Source: Isoetes taiwanensis (lineage: Eukaryota; Streptophyta; Lycopodiopsida; Isoetales; Isoetaceae). From it: a DNA stretch of 64,000 nt. Numbering within the stretch: position 1 is the first letter of the stretch; the number at the start of each line of letters is the position of its first letter. The stretch spans positions 2,055,900-2,119,899 of the forward strand of contig JAJEKV010000104.1 in assembly GCA_021234155.1 (NCBI GenBank). Direction: 5' to 3'. Position numbers and translations under genes: made by a program. The notes under the pieces were generated by a model. That model was not told the origin of the DNA. It saw only the letters and a list, made by a program, of their open reading frames with translations, and did not search any database. This document shows positions 36,420 to 48,770 of this stretch, piece after piece.

Positions 36420-36950
36420 GAGCTTTGAATTCAACATAGAGTCTTGTGGCTTTGGTAGGTCCTCGTCTGAGAGATCAACATGAGGTGTTTCTTCGTCTCA
36501 GAGATCAACATGAGGTGTACTAGTAGATGCTGAGAGGTTTGGTGTGGGCAAGTCCTGGGGGGAGGTGCTTTCCCTCTCTGTGGGAAAAAGTAATCGAGGT
36601 TGGTGACGTAATTGACCAGCTCCGGGGTGTCGTAGAACACGGGGAGTTGCGTGGCGCACCGCCCCCACTTGTTGTGGTACCATTTAGCCAAAATGGATGG
36701 AGTTGGCGTGATTTTGCCTCCCGGGATGCACCCTACGGTGGACTATATGGGCGACGACTAAAAATGAACTGGAGGAGGTAGTCCGGCTCTCTTGCCCGTG
36801 GTGGAGTAAAACGCATTGGTGGGGGCAAACGACGTTCGTGAGCGTGGTGTGGTGGAGTAAATTGAACAGTGGTGGAAGCCGAGGTGGTTGTCTTTGGAGT
36901 AAACTCAACAGAGCGGGGGTTTGAATATCGGAGGCGAAATTTTCTTGGCT
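36420..36950 (-). other. Proline-rich putative 5' exon of the DUF7869-like gene
   Basis: The minus-strand frame upstream of 36377 encodes FTPP repeats (EFTPKTTTSASTTVQFTPP, then MRFTPPRARE) and, after frame changes, KWYHNKWGRC. Its position between the conserved blocks and the palindrome cluster suits a low-complexity N-terminus, but splice sites and start are uncertain. Confidence 0.4.
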
Positions 36951-37048
36951 ACTTCACAGTGTCGGTTGAGGTGGAGTGAAAGTCATTGCGGGAGGAAGCC
37001 TCGCTAACGAGAGTTGAGGCTCTGCAGCTTTTTCTCTCGAGCCATCTT

Positions 37049-37735
37049 GTATAAATTTATACTCTGATTTAAGAGCAGACGGTATATAAATTTATACGTA
37101 GATGGTATAAATTTATACGAGAAGGGAAACTCGAAAGCGGATTTGTATAAATTTATATGAGAGATGGTATAAATTTATACTGAGGGAGGGCAACATAGAA
37201 ACGTAAACCAGATAAATTTATACGAAAACTCACAGACACTTGTATTGGAAACTTTATGGAGAAACGCTATACGAAAAGGCACTTAACAGAGGTACTTAAG
37301 CCCGGCGCCGGTCACTCTATTTTCTACATATGTCGCCGGAGTCGAAGGCCGTGGTCAGCGCCTTTATATACCCTCCCCTCCCCCAATTTGCTCCTCCGAA
37401 CAGCTATAAGCGAATCCATACGATCATGGCCACGTAAGTCTCTATTCCGTACTATTCTAGTTTCTCCTCTCTTTTAATCTGTTGAGTCTAAGGTCCTTCT
37501 GTATAAATTTATACCGAATGTGTTCTGGAACGGTATAAATTTATACGCCTCGAGCAAGAGTGGTATAAATTTACACCACCGCTCGTGCTCGAGGCGATAA
37601 ATTTAATTTATAAATTTATACCGCTCTTCTCGGCGTGTTTATCACGAGTTTCGCAACGGTATAAATTTATACCGCCTTTGCTCGAGGCATATAATTTTAT
37701 AATTGCTCCGCAACACATTCGTATAAATTTATACG
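37049..37735. repeat. TATAAATTTATA palindrome cluster, left side of the giant element
   Basis: Ten perfect cores by eye: near 37050, 37085, 37106, 37146, 37168, 37502, 37534, 37609, 37660 and 37722, plus near matches at 37212 and 37564. Most extend to GTATAAA/TTTATAC. Some flanks extend the symmetry further: CGG/CCG at 37657-37674 and CG/CG at 37720-37735. The cluster lies at the presumed 5' side of the DUF7869-like gene. Function is unknown; symmetrical flanks suggest dimer-binding sites or hairpins. Confidence 0.93.
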
Positions 37736-38040
37736 TAAGACAACGTTTGTGGCTTCTATTCTCGTAAGGTGTCGAGAGTCTAAAAAAATGTCCTGAACCT
37801 TAGTAGTTGAGTATTAATGTTGAGTTTTAAAGGTCAAATGACACAAATAAAGGGTTAAAATAGCGTGCATTTTAGGTCCTTTTTGCCGCCAGCTTTTCTT
37901 ACGCTTTAAAGTGTCCAAAATAGTGGCTTAAAACCGTATTTTTGGTGTAAAATGGGTTTTTTGCTCCTTTTCGTTAGCCCAAAGATCAAGTTCACCGTAG
38001 AGGCCAATCATCAAAGGCGGCACCACCGAGCCACAAACAT

Positions 38041-38256
38041 ATGAACTGCCGCACCGACGTGACGCGGGTAATGCGCAATGTGGGAGCGAGAGAGCGCAAA
38101 CCCACAGAGGCATACCTTTATTTGTATCACCAGTCAGGGAGGGGAAAGTTTACCAAAGATGATTACTACCCCGCCGGGGAAATGATAACACTTACTGCAA
38201 CTGGAAATGAAGATGAGATTTTAAGCATAATTTCATTATATATGGACTTTCCCTAA
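38041..38256 (+). CDS. Unrecognised small open frame
   Basis: A 71-residue frame from an ATG (MNCRTDVTRVMRNV, later GRGKFTKDDYYPAGEMITLT). No family recognised. The stop falls in a hairpin, arms ATATGGACTT (38240-38249) and AAGTCCATAT (38255-38264), that may mark an element boundary. It could be a remnant exon. Confidence 0.3.
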   Translation: MNCRTDVTRVMRNVGARERKPTEAYLYLYHQSGRGKFTKDDYYPAGEMITLTATGNEDEILSIISLYMDFP

Positions 38257-39599
38257 GTCCATATGACTCCCAAATGGACCCGAATTTTTAGAATATAGGG
38301 GTTTTATTTGTTAGAATGATGCAAAATTTCGGGAATCGTGTAGGTAGGTGAGATGACAGGCCTTATATCTATTAAGCCAAAGAAGTGCCATCCAAGTTTG
38401 TGTCCCGCCCAAGCGCCTTCACTATAGGTGGTCTTGCATCAAAACCGCTTTCGCGAACTGGCATAGTGTAGATTCATAGTCGGGGACACTCGAATAGTCC
38501 GAACTGACGCAAATGATGGATTCACAATGAGCGAAAATGCCCCCATATCCGCGAGCCAATATTAGCTCATGCGAACCACCGCAGGTTGAGGTCTCAGAAC
38601 GAGATGAACCGTAATGGAAATGTAAGAAATCGACGCCAACTCGTGAAGCTCTTGTAAGTCCATATATATCTCAAATGCCGTAAGTGTATAGAATAGAGGG
38701 TGTATAGCACAACATAAGTGGATATAATAACATTTAATGCGAGACATTCATTATATATAAGCTTACAAACATATGGAGCATATAACATTATGACTAAATG
38801 TACAAGAGGTACCTGAATTGGGCGGGCAATTTCGAAGTTACTTCTATGCCGAAATAGTCAATAGATAACAAATAATTCTCAAAGGGTCGCTGTTCTTCGC
38901 CTTTCGTGCCTTTTTCGTGTTCTTCAATGCTTGAGCTTGAGCTTGCTTGAGCTTGTCAGAGCATCTTTCATACTTTCCATCCTCTCCATGAATTCTTGGG
39001 AGCGGGTAAAAGCATGAAAGGGTGTACGCATATCGCATCAATTGAAGGACTAATTTGTGCTTTTTTGGGGTACATTTTTAGATGTACATCAAGATACTAT
39101 GGTTTGTCGCTTTGTGTCGATATGCAATGATTGCAAGATCATCCCCGACATTCCCCAAATTTTGGTTAACCACCTAACCAATTCAATGAATGGATCCGCC
39201 CCTCCCTTTCCGAAATTCCCCCCTTTCACAGTGATCTAACATCAAACGAATTCCGCAAAAACATACAAGAAATACAAAAATCAATTTCAATCTGCTCATG
39301 GAGGGTGAGAATTCCAATGGAAGTGATGGTTCTAAGCTAAATATGCCGACATTGGCCGCTGTTATGAACAAATAAAGCAAAGTGTTGACAGGTCGGTGGA
39401 TTGCATCCTCGCTTGCCGCAAACGCTTCGGCCCGTGATCAAAGATTAGTTTTTGTGATCGCTTGTTGCAAGATGACAGGCTTTTTTCTGCTTTTCGAACC
39501 CAGAATTGGAAATCCTTCCCGGTTATTGTTATGAAATCAATGATCGAAACTTGAAAGATGGGCTTCAAGAAGTAAAGTCCGCTAATAGCAAAGATAAAT

Positions 39600-42186
39600 T
39601 GGCCAAAAAACATTCACCATGCTATCAATGATTGTTGGAAAAAAAGGAGATATAAACAAGAATGTTTCTTCAAAATTGCTAAAGATACACCAAGAAATTT
39701 ATCCAAAGTCATAAAGAAGAAGGAAGATAATGTCATTAAGGGAGCAAATGTATGGGCTTTGGCAGAAGGATGCCAAGATCAAATAGAATCGATGATTCAA
39801 TCAAATGTCGTTCGTGGAATTTTGGCTTGACAATACCAAAGTTTCACCAAAGGTTAGAGATGTCATGAAGAGGAGAACACAAGCAATACAATACCTTGAT
39901 ATCTCACAGTTTGCTCTTGTAATTGAATCAATTCAGTTTTGGAGATTATGTTTTCTTCCAAAAATTTTTTATGACTTTCTTCCTCAGACATTCTAGTTCG
40001 TTCGAAAGTGACCGTTAATGAATACACATGGTTTTCATGAAATGTATTGCATTTTACATTGTTTACATTTATACATTGTTTACATAGTAGCAGAAATCTT
40101 GCAAGATGTGCTATTAGGTACTTTTAGATGTACATCCATTAACACTTACATGTCCATGCAAACAAGCATTTACATGTACTTGAATATCAAAATTACATCA
40201 TTTTACATTTTAGTGTACTTTCGTGTAATGAAGCCAAACAAATCAGACATATGTACATTAGTTGTACTAATATTGTAACATTAATGTGATGTACTAATAT
40301 TGGAACATTAATTAGATGTACATTGATGTACATTGATGTTCATTGGGAACTGGTATCGTACATTAGATGTACCGATGTACATTAGATGTACATTAGATGT
40401 ACAAGAATGCATCGTTGAACTGTTGGATGGACATTTTATGTACATAGAACATACATTAATTGTACAATAGTATAGTTCAATACTCTTTTGGCATCTAGTT
40501 GCCGACATCATTTTGCTAACATGGTCTTTAATGCTTTTGTTATTGCAACGAGCTTTATCATCAGCTTTGTATATCGTAATCCCGATACCAAAATTCGCCC
40601 CGATACCGAAAGTATCCAAACCCGATTGCATAAGGAAATTGAAGGAGAGAAACACATGTTGTTGTGTCAAACATGAGCAAGCGGATCCGCACGTAAAGGC
40701 CTTCAATGATATGAGGAGATCCCTACATGTTAATTGCACTTGTCACGCCGCAAAGGTTGTCGCGGCATCCCAAAGAAAAACAATGGAGTATGTCAAGCAA
40801 ACAAGAAGACTTTTGATAATGTTAGTATCTTGTGGAGGTCAACAAATTATGAAATATGTGACGGATGAATGGCATAAACTAAAATGCATCAAAGGCTTAA
40901 TGTGATGAATGTGGAGTGAAGAAATTAGACATCCGGTCCAAACGAGGAAGATGGAATTTAATGTGGACCGGCAAGTATATGCATATGTCAATGAGCCATC
41001 CAAAAAGGTACATCCGTAAGGCTTAGATTAGTTGATCGAATGACAAAGCATCCGCTTTGTTAAAGAACATGAAAAATCAGCTTGCTAAGTTTACGATCAT
41101 AACTTTACAAAGACACCGCGCAGAGTAAACAGCTTTAAAAGATGTGTTGAGAAACTCCCGATAATAGTGTGTTGTCCGTTGTTGACTTTGCAGAATTACA
41201 CATTGAAACCAGGGACAAAAGTGCAATCCGAGCATTGGAATCCCTGATCAAATTAGTATTTTGGTCCATATTTCAATGATGAAAATAGAAGGTAAGCTTA
41301 AAAAAAAGGCATTTCTATGTTTCGGATGACAGAAAGCATGACACTCATTTTGTGCAACATGGTTTTAAATTACATTTGGGGTGGCTTAAGAATAATGGAG
41401 GTGGACACATAAACCTTCATTATGTGTGGTCTGATGGTTGTGCATCTCAATTCAAATCAAGAGACGGCATGGTATGGAATCAGATACCATGTTGAAAATA
41501 AAATTCGAAAGTGATATGGAATTTCTTTGGATCCGCCATGGGAAAGGCACACATGATGGCGAGGCTGGTATAGCAAAGTTGTGGCTTGAGAGCGAAGCAG
41601 AGAAAACAAAATGGCATGCCGACAGATAAAAAGCGTAAACAAATTTGTGCGCTTTTAAGGGCCAAGGAATCTGGATTGTGAAAGGGTGTTTTGGGAGGTT
41701 GGAAAAACAGATGTGAACAGGCAAAGAAGCATTCAATTGCAAGACTTTACCCGGTACTCGCCAGATACATTCTCAGGTCAACTATAAACCCAGCCAGATC
41801 CAACAAAGTTGCTATGCACCACTCTTGTGCTTTTGTGATGCTTGCATTAACTTCAATTGGTTGAATTGTGAGAACATTAAACATTGTGGAGAATGGTCTC
41901 TAAAAAGTTTGGAGCCCACAGATCATATTGCCTCTCGTGGTTGAAGCCGAAAATGATGTGGATGTTTTGTATGCAGAGGACGAGGTCGGTTTAGATGACA
42001 CCCAGAGTCGCTTTCAGCATGTATTTGTGTCTTTTGGCAAAAGACCGCATAATGTGGAAGGTGTTTCATACTATGTTCTCATGTGCACCAGTGGAAAAGC
42101 ATGCATTGGAAGAAGATTCAATTGATGACTATGGAAATGAATACTCACCGGCACTAGTGTCATTGAAGGACAATATTATGAACTAA
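39600..42186 (+). pseudogene. DDE-like transposase of the SDGC...QFK / HGKG...DG family, degraded
   Basis: Plus-strand fragments in order: FWLDNTKVSPKVRDVMKRR (about 39815-39870), an AT-rich gap with ATGTACAT repeats (an intron or insertion), KPDCIRKLKERNTCCCVKHE (about 40618-40675), DFAE-NYTLKPGTKVQSEHWN (about 41183-41240, one base lost), SDDRKHDTHFVQHGF (about 41324-41370), VWSDGCASQFKSR (about 41427-41465), HGKGTHDG (about 41538-41562). I know this block order from uncharacterised TE-type proteins of plants and animals; the Asp residues in DFAENY and SDGC look catalytic. Many frameshifts; not functional as read. Confidence 0.68.
40120..40480. repeat. ATGTACAT cluster 1
   Basis: Many copies of ATGTACATT and relatives in both orientations, densest at 40315-40410 (GATGTACATTAGATGTACATT). 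It lies in the gap of the SDGC/HGKG gene. Confidence 0.85.
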
Positions 42187-42454
42187 TCCCAGTCGCCACA
42201 ATAAGTATAAACCGCTTCCTACTAAGAATGTTTTGGTACCGCAGAATCTGTGATTGGGGTTCAATCCCATTCAAGAAAGTAAAACACAAGTCAAGGGGCA
42301 AGCACAAAGATTTCACTTGCCGATGAAGTCCATGAGACATTGTTATCACAACTTCCAGCAATTGTAGATGACATGGACTAAGTCGACTGTAGTACTTTCC
42401 CTGAAATATTGTAATACTTTTGTTATAAGAACTCAAGAACTGACTACTTCGAAG

Positions 42455-42525
42455 TGCATTATGTACATCATCGTACATAAGATGTACAACAAATGTACAT
42501 CTTATGTACATCCGTTGTACATTCC
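42455..42525. repeat. ATGTACAT cluster 2
   Basis: Seven GTACA-containing palindromic units in about 70 bp just downstream of the SDGC/HGKG gene, for example GATGTACAACAAATGTACAT and CTTATGTACATCC. Confidence 0.85.
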
Positions 42526-42529
42526 AAAA

Positions 42530-45500
42530 ATATTATAAAAATTTGTTAAGTGTAAGTTGATTAGAATTGAACACAAGAAAGTTGAATTGCATAAACATTA
42601 AAAATGGTTTCAATCATGGCAAAGATAAGAAATGGACAAAGTTTTCATGTACAAATGGTTGATATATTTATATTGTGGACATAAATACAACACACCCGAA
42701 AAATGAGCATGGCTCATAATTCATGACCAAGCTTCAAAATGTCAAGAGGGAGCCCCGATATCTTATGACTATTGCATCATGTCTTCCAGCCCGAGAGGTC
42801 AAGAGATATCCTCTAAAGCAAAGAGTCCATGCGGTTTCTATAGCACGTGCCACCGGCAAACCTTTCCATCCTACATGGCCTCGTGATCTTCCAGACACGT
42901 GCCTTCCCCAAGGGTTGTGCAACAAGTGATTTGCTGCCAATATACCTTTCAGTCATGGTTGCTCGCTCCTCATAATTTTCAATTTGCTCAACCTTTTCCC
43001 AAAGTTCGTGAACAAAGCAGATAGAGGCGATAATCGGTCCCCAACCCTATGTACTTGCAGCCTGTGTTGGTTTGTATTACCTCCGGGTGCGCAGAACTCT
43101 ATCTCTTAGTTTCTTAATAGTCTTTTGTGTTTCAAATTATTCATCTACAAAGCAAATGAAGATCACTTAATTATGTATACACACTCATAATTGTACCAAT
43201 AAGAAAGACAATAAGAACAGAGTACTCAAGTGCAATGAACAAAAACTTTGATACATATATTCATAACATTTGAATTTGTACATCACCAAAAGTCCGTACT
43301 AACAATGGGCCGAGAGGCCAATAACATGATGGCAGCTTTCCCATTCCTTGTTCAGATATTGACTAAATTTAGGCAAAGAGCACCCAAGTTGCTGCCATAG
43401 TTTGCCAAAGAAAAACTGCTCCACCCGCCCTGATATGCCATCCACCGCATTAGTCATTGGATGCTCTTTTCACATAAACTATACCATCTTCGGCCATTTT
43501 GAATCCATTAAGCCATGGAATGAGCTCCATGACAAGCAATCTGTCACCAAATAAATATCGGTGTCCAAGAGAAAGGACATATGTAGCTTCCTACAGATTC
43601 AAAGTGGATTTGTATCTTTCGTCGTCGATCGAATCAGATGTCCATAGTACTGGGTACTCTTTCCATACCACGCCTAATGGTTTCACAAACAACCCCTTTG
43701 AGGTTCAAGAGGGTGTTTGTGTGGCGAGTCCAACATCGCCCCCCGGGTCAGAAACAAACTTCAGCTTTATGGAAAAAGCATCACAAATATGTTCCACAAT
43801 TGGTTGAAGATTTTAGAAGTGAGTGAAGACCGTATGGCAACATCAAACCCTTCTCTTACAAATGCTAACAAGGATGCTAACCCCGCCCGCAAAGAAAAAC
43901 CCGCTTCCTATATTAAATTGAAGCTCATCTTTCTCGATCTGTTGGTATCTTGAGTTAATATTTTCATTCTTGTGCACACTCTTGCCCAACACGTAATTTA
44001 AGTCAAAGATAATGAGCTTTCCCCCAATTAGATGATTCACCCGCCGCCAAGAAAACACTTGAGATTCACAATTTATAATTACATTTCGCATACACAATTG
44101 AGAAAACACATTGATAATTACACGATTGTTATTTGCACAGTGTAAGTGAGACAAATAAATTAATTTTTTCATTACTTATTGAGTACAAAGAAGCTCTGAG
44201 CATGGCTCATACAAAACCTGTAATTTACAAACAAGTCAAAGGGACTATCTACCCCGTAGGAACAACCGCTTGTATATTCATCTCGCCTTCTACAATTAAT
44301 GCCTCCATTAGATGATCCCTCCGTGACTTGGCATAGGCATCGCTGAACCAACCGGGTGTCATCTCCATGGTGCACAAGTATTAGAGGACTATACCAACAA
44401 ATAACTAATAGGAAAATAACATGTTCTACTTACAAAAATGGAGCTTGGCCGCATCAACCACTGCATCTATGAATTTGTGCATGTAAGCCACAATGTACAT
44501 GCAAGGGTTGCCGGGTACTAGTTTCGCATTTTAGGACAAAACACGTGAGCATCAAAGTTCTTCCTACCATGGTTTAAGCCGTTGATCCGAGCATCATGTT
44601 ATTGATCACAAGCTTATGAAACCCGCAAAATTGCAATGTGAGAATAAATCAAGCATAAGAAATTGCAATATGAGAATAATCAAATCATAAAAACAAAACG
44701 TAAACTCATACTTACTTCTCGACCACTTTAGCATCGGGTACATAGCCTTTGACAGAGAGAGGATCTCAGATACTTGGGCTAGCTATAGATGGAAAAGAGC
44801 TTTTCAAAGGACCAAAGTTACAAAGTATTGCCAATGCCACATTTGGGCCTTGCGAATTGAACAAATATGTATTGGCATCTTGCAATCAAAATGCCATCCA
44901 GCCCTTCCTTTATGTTAGTGTTCTCAGCATCCCTCGCTTCTTGAGGGAATTCACAAAATTGAAGGTGTCCTACGAACCGGAAAAACTTGTGTTTCCAATC
45001 GATGGAAGATCGCTACAAAGGTACCGCGCACACAAATCCGATTACATATTAATACATAAGATGAGTGACTTAGGAATGAAATAACATAAATATGTTGAAA
45101 TGCTAGCCTACCTCCCATAGACATCTACCATCTTAGAGGTCAAGTCCAGCCTTCCAACAGAACTCGCCAACATCACTTTGAAAGATAGAGGGTGCGTGCT
45201 TAGGAGGACAAATTCCTATAAGGAGTGAATGGAACCAACCTTTTCACGGTTCACTAAACTGTATAAGGAAACAACAAAGATTAGCAAAAGAATATATCTA
45301 TTGTAATCAATTGTATATTACTCACCTTGTAAATTCATCACCGCTTCAAAGATCTTCCTCGAGGATCAAGCCGACCTTATTTGTTATCACATCAATATTT
45401 GCTTGTAGATCCTCTTCCTCTTCCTGCCCGACTCGGCGATCGGATCGCTTCCTTCACTACCGTGGATCGTGTCCTATGTACAAAAAAAAAATGTGGTTAA

Positions 45501-46215
45501 TTACCATAACCGGAGATGTTTAACAAAAATTAGTTCATCTTGGACATACCTCTTTCTAGGTGGTGGTGGCACTTTTTGCCCGAGATTTTCTTTCGAGGAC
45601 ATTTTTTGTTGGCCGAGATTTTGCCTGCTTTTTTCCTTTGGAGTGCCATCACCAAAGATTCTTTTGCCTCCTCTTTTGAGTGGACTCAACTACCAACTCA
45701 GCCTTCCTCTTCCCCCGGTATCTCCCCGGATAAAACTGATCTCGGTCCTTTGTAGCTTTTTCCTCAGAATGTGTCCGTAACCGGACCCGGCAGATGATGC
45801 CGAGACGTGTTTAATCTTTCTTAGCTTCTCCAATTACTAATTTAGCACTTGGTGATGAAAGAGTTTCTCGGTGCAGCCATTGAAGGCTCCGCACCGCAAT
45901 CGCTTTAGCTTTCAAGTGCCATCCTCTCAATTTCCTCAACTTCACTTTGCCATGTTCGAGGAGGCACCGCTGGCGTATGGTTCTATTATCGGGTAATCAG
46001 AAATGTCATTGGTGATCCGAGCTCGAAGGTTGAGGGTCTACTGATTCTGGCCCGCTTATTATGCTCAAGAAAAATCAGAAGAGAGTCGATGCAGATGGCT
46101 CAAGAACATCAGCCATTAAAGCCGCTTCGATAGGAACAAAATTTCATCCCAAAACAAACAAATGATCTAAATTTCAATAGACATAAAAGAACATGAAAAC
46201 AAACTAATGAGAAAT
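42530..46215. other. Degenerate stretch with no gene I can name
   Basis: Short open frames on both strands, the longest about 110 codons (44749-45084, plus), none with a recognisable domain. A lysine-rich minus frame (45689-45501, MSPLKRGGKRIFGDG) may be an exon of the coiled-coil gene to the right. Isolated ATGTACAT copies occur (42646, 43276, 44490), so it belongs with the nested element. Confidence 0.4.
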
Positions 46216-46219
46216 ATCC

Positions 46220-46680
46220 GTACATTCTCGCCAAGCATGTACATTTCATGTACATAAATGTACCAAATGTACGAATTACATTTAACTATAGCCAAATGTA
46301 CATGTACATGTTCCTCAATGTACATAGAGGTACCTCAATGTACCCGTGATGTAAATTCGTGATGTACCTGTGTATCCAAGGGGAATGTAGATCTATGCCC
46401 AAAAAAGCACATATATGTAAAAATGCACATACTTATGAATCCATCTACGATGCACTCTAAAGATAAATGCATGTACATCTATTTGCAGATGTAGACTCCA
46501 TTAGAGACATGTACAACTCGATACAACCGCAATCCAAGCTCAAAAATAAAAGCATCAATAAACAAGCAAATATATGCCTATGTACCTCCTCAACACAGAT
46601 GTACACTAAAAAGTTATACATGTACAAGGAATAGCAATGCAATCGAAAGCCATACATGTAGAACTATGCGATTACAATAA
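46220..46680. repeat. ATGTACAT cluster 3
   Basis: Dense GTACAT/ATGTAC copies (such as CATGTACATTTCATGTACAT at about 46238) over 460 bp, in both orientations. Confidence 0.85.
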
Positions 46681-46858
46681 CAAATATGAATGAAGAGAAA
46701 TATAAGTTTAAATTAGTTGAGAGCAATGCATACCTTTCACAAAGAGGGAAACCAAGTCAATTCAATGCCCTCATCCCGTGATGCAACCTTTTATGCAATT
46801 TGCCTTTCATGGACTGTGATAACACAAGCGTAAGAGGCAATAAGCATCTCGCATGGAG

Positions 46859-47935
46859 CTAGCAAAGAATAAACCCGCTTTTGCCAAAGCCTTGGCCACA
46901 AATGTACATGAACCTAATGTGATGAACTGCTTTATAGAAGTAGCTCCTACTGTAGGGCCTCGGGTGCGTAACAATAGGTCCCGCTTCCCCATGAAATCCA
47001 AAAATCATGGAATGCCTTTGTTGAACCAATTCAATGCAATTAAGTTTTTCCTTTGCTTGTTCAATTGAGATTTCATGCCTTTCAATGTCTTTAGTTGCTT
47101 CCCGCAAACCAATTTCTAGCTTAGAAGAGTGCCGTTTTTTATCATGTCTACTCATAACCAAGTCTTCCAACTTGTACTTCAACACCAAGATAACTTGATT
47201 TCCAAAGCAGGATCCTCGGGACAATTTGTCAAATTCCCGCTTTGTCTCATCTATTTTCTCGGGCAGACTGGCCGCAGATCTTCTGATAGCATATCCTTTC
47301 TACCCTCAATCCGCTGATGACCTTCAATGCATCCCTCCTTTTTCTTCCAAAGGCTTCTACTTCATTCAATAGGTTAGTTTTCTCCTCCAACCCATGCTTA
47401 AGTAATCGCTTTATTGTGTCAACATCCGATCTAGAATAACCTGTGGCTCTAATATTCTCACGCAATACGATGTCCCCGCTTGATAGTTGAGGATTTACCT
47501 GCTGTAGGGTCCTCTCAGACGCCCCGAAATGAGGGTTTTGGCAAGATCTTTGGCGGTCCTAGCCACGCCCATCCAATCAACAAGCCGCCCCTTCAAGTGA
47601 AGAGCAAATGCTCGCAAAATAGGTTGAAATATAATGGTTTGTAACCCGCTTTCTTGCCATAAACCAATTCATAATATTTAAAAATCATCTTTCCATGCGC
47701 TCGATTCTCCCTTCCTTGAATCCTCGCCTCTGCTTTTTGAGCTTCACCCCATACCTCGCTCATAACCATCTCTAGGTTGGGTATGTGGGCCTCGCGATGT
47801 TTATCACAGAGGTCTTTGGCTTGGATCACCTCGTAACCCAAACGTAAACTCCTTGAGGTAAAATTCCACCGCCGGAAGCACCGCATCTTGCTTGGCTGTG
47901 GTGATGAGCAAGCACTCATCCGGGGCGCTTTGGGG
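46859..47935 (-). pseudogene. Coiled-coil protein of the nested element, frameshifted
   Basis: Minus-strand blocks: WPQSAPDECLLITTAKQDAV at the right end (about 47935-47875), then YEVIQAKDLCDKHREAH and GRENRAHGKMIFKYYELVYG (to about 47600), a second block at 47465-47247 (GLEEKTNLLNEVEAFGRKRR) and a third at 47224-46859 (SKLEIGLREATKDIERHE). Helical, charged residues dominate, suggesting coiled coils. Frames change between and within blocks. I do not recognise the family. Together with the transposase on the other strand it may be the second protein of the nested element. Confidence 0.45.
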
Positions 47936-48379
47936 CCATAGCTAGATGAAGAATTCGATCGAATTCAAGCAGAGAAGGCAGGGCGGATAGTGAACGAGAG
48001 GCAAACCAAGAAAGAATTTGGGAAAGAATTTCAAAATCCAATAATTGCGGTTCGAGTAGTGGATAGCCATTAATCATGGCGCTTACTAGCTGGTCATGAT
48101 GACATTATTCCAAAATGTGCATTCTAAGTACATATGTATATGTACAAAAAGGGCTACATTTATAGACACCCTTTCATGCTTTTACCCAAATAAGGACTTA
48201 TTTCCCTCCTCTTCTACCTCATGTGGAGTTGACTTCTCAATCATCAAGACTCTCAAGAATCTCTTAGCCATTGATTCTCGCACAAAGAATAAATCTTCTG
48301 TTAGAAATCGTAAGGTTATGCCAATTAAAAACACGCCATTTAAATACCTAATATTAAGACAAAAGAAAACTTTCTCCCA

Positions 48380-48770
48380 AGGGCCAAAAATGAGCTGGCC
48401 CAATTTGCCCTGTGGGTTGTTACCTTGCATGGCAAATGTTTTCCCCAAGGGCCAAACCGGCTGGCACCCAATTTGCCCCTGGGGTGTTGTCTTGCATGGC
48501 AAAAGTTTTCCCCAAAACCAAACCGGCGGGCGCCCAATTTGCCCTAGGGGGTGTTGCCTTGCATGGCAAAAGGTTTCCCCCAAGGTCCAAATTGGGCGGG
48601 CGCCTAATTTGACCCGGGGTGTTGCCTTGCATGGCAAAAGTTTTCCCCAAGGGCCAAATTGGGCTCAATTTGTTCTCTGGGTGTTGCCTTGCATGGCAAA
48701 ATGTTTTCCCCAAAAGCCAAACGAATGGCCCCTTGGCCTTTTCAAATTGGGCGGGCGCCCAATTTAAGGG
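48380..48770 (+). repeat. Tandem repeat, about 64-bp period, with GGGCGCCCAATTT blocks
   Basis: About six units of GTTGCCTTGCATGGCAAAAG, then TTTTCCCCAAGGGCCAAA, then a more or less complete GGGCGGGCGCCCAATTTG palindrome. A long open frame runs through (48096-48767) but only because the period avoids stops. Non-coding in my view. Confidence 0.85.

Larger units (their letters stand above)
38240..48150. mobile_element. Probable nested element marked by ATGTACAT repeats; limits uncertain
   Basis: Copies of GTACAT/ATGTAC are dispersed from about 38.8 to 48.15 kb and are not obvious elsewhere. Within this stretch lie an SDGC/HGKG transposase-like gene (plus) and a coiled-coil gene (minus). The TATAAATTTATA palindromes of the outer element stop at 37.74 kb and resume at 53.3 kb, consistent with an insertion. 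I found no TIR pair that fixes the ends. Confidence 0.5.

Noticed and set aside
48096-48767. Long open frame (about 223 codons) as a gene
   Set aside because: It runs through the 64-bp tandem repeat with repetitive peptides on both strands; openness comes from the repeat composition, and no domain is visible.
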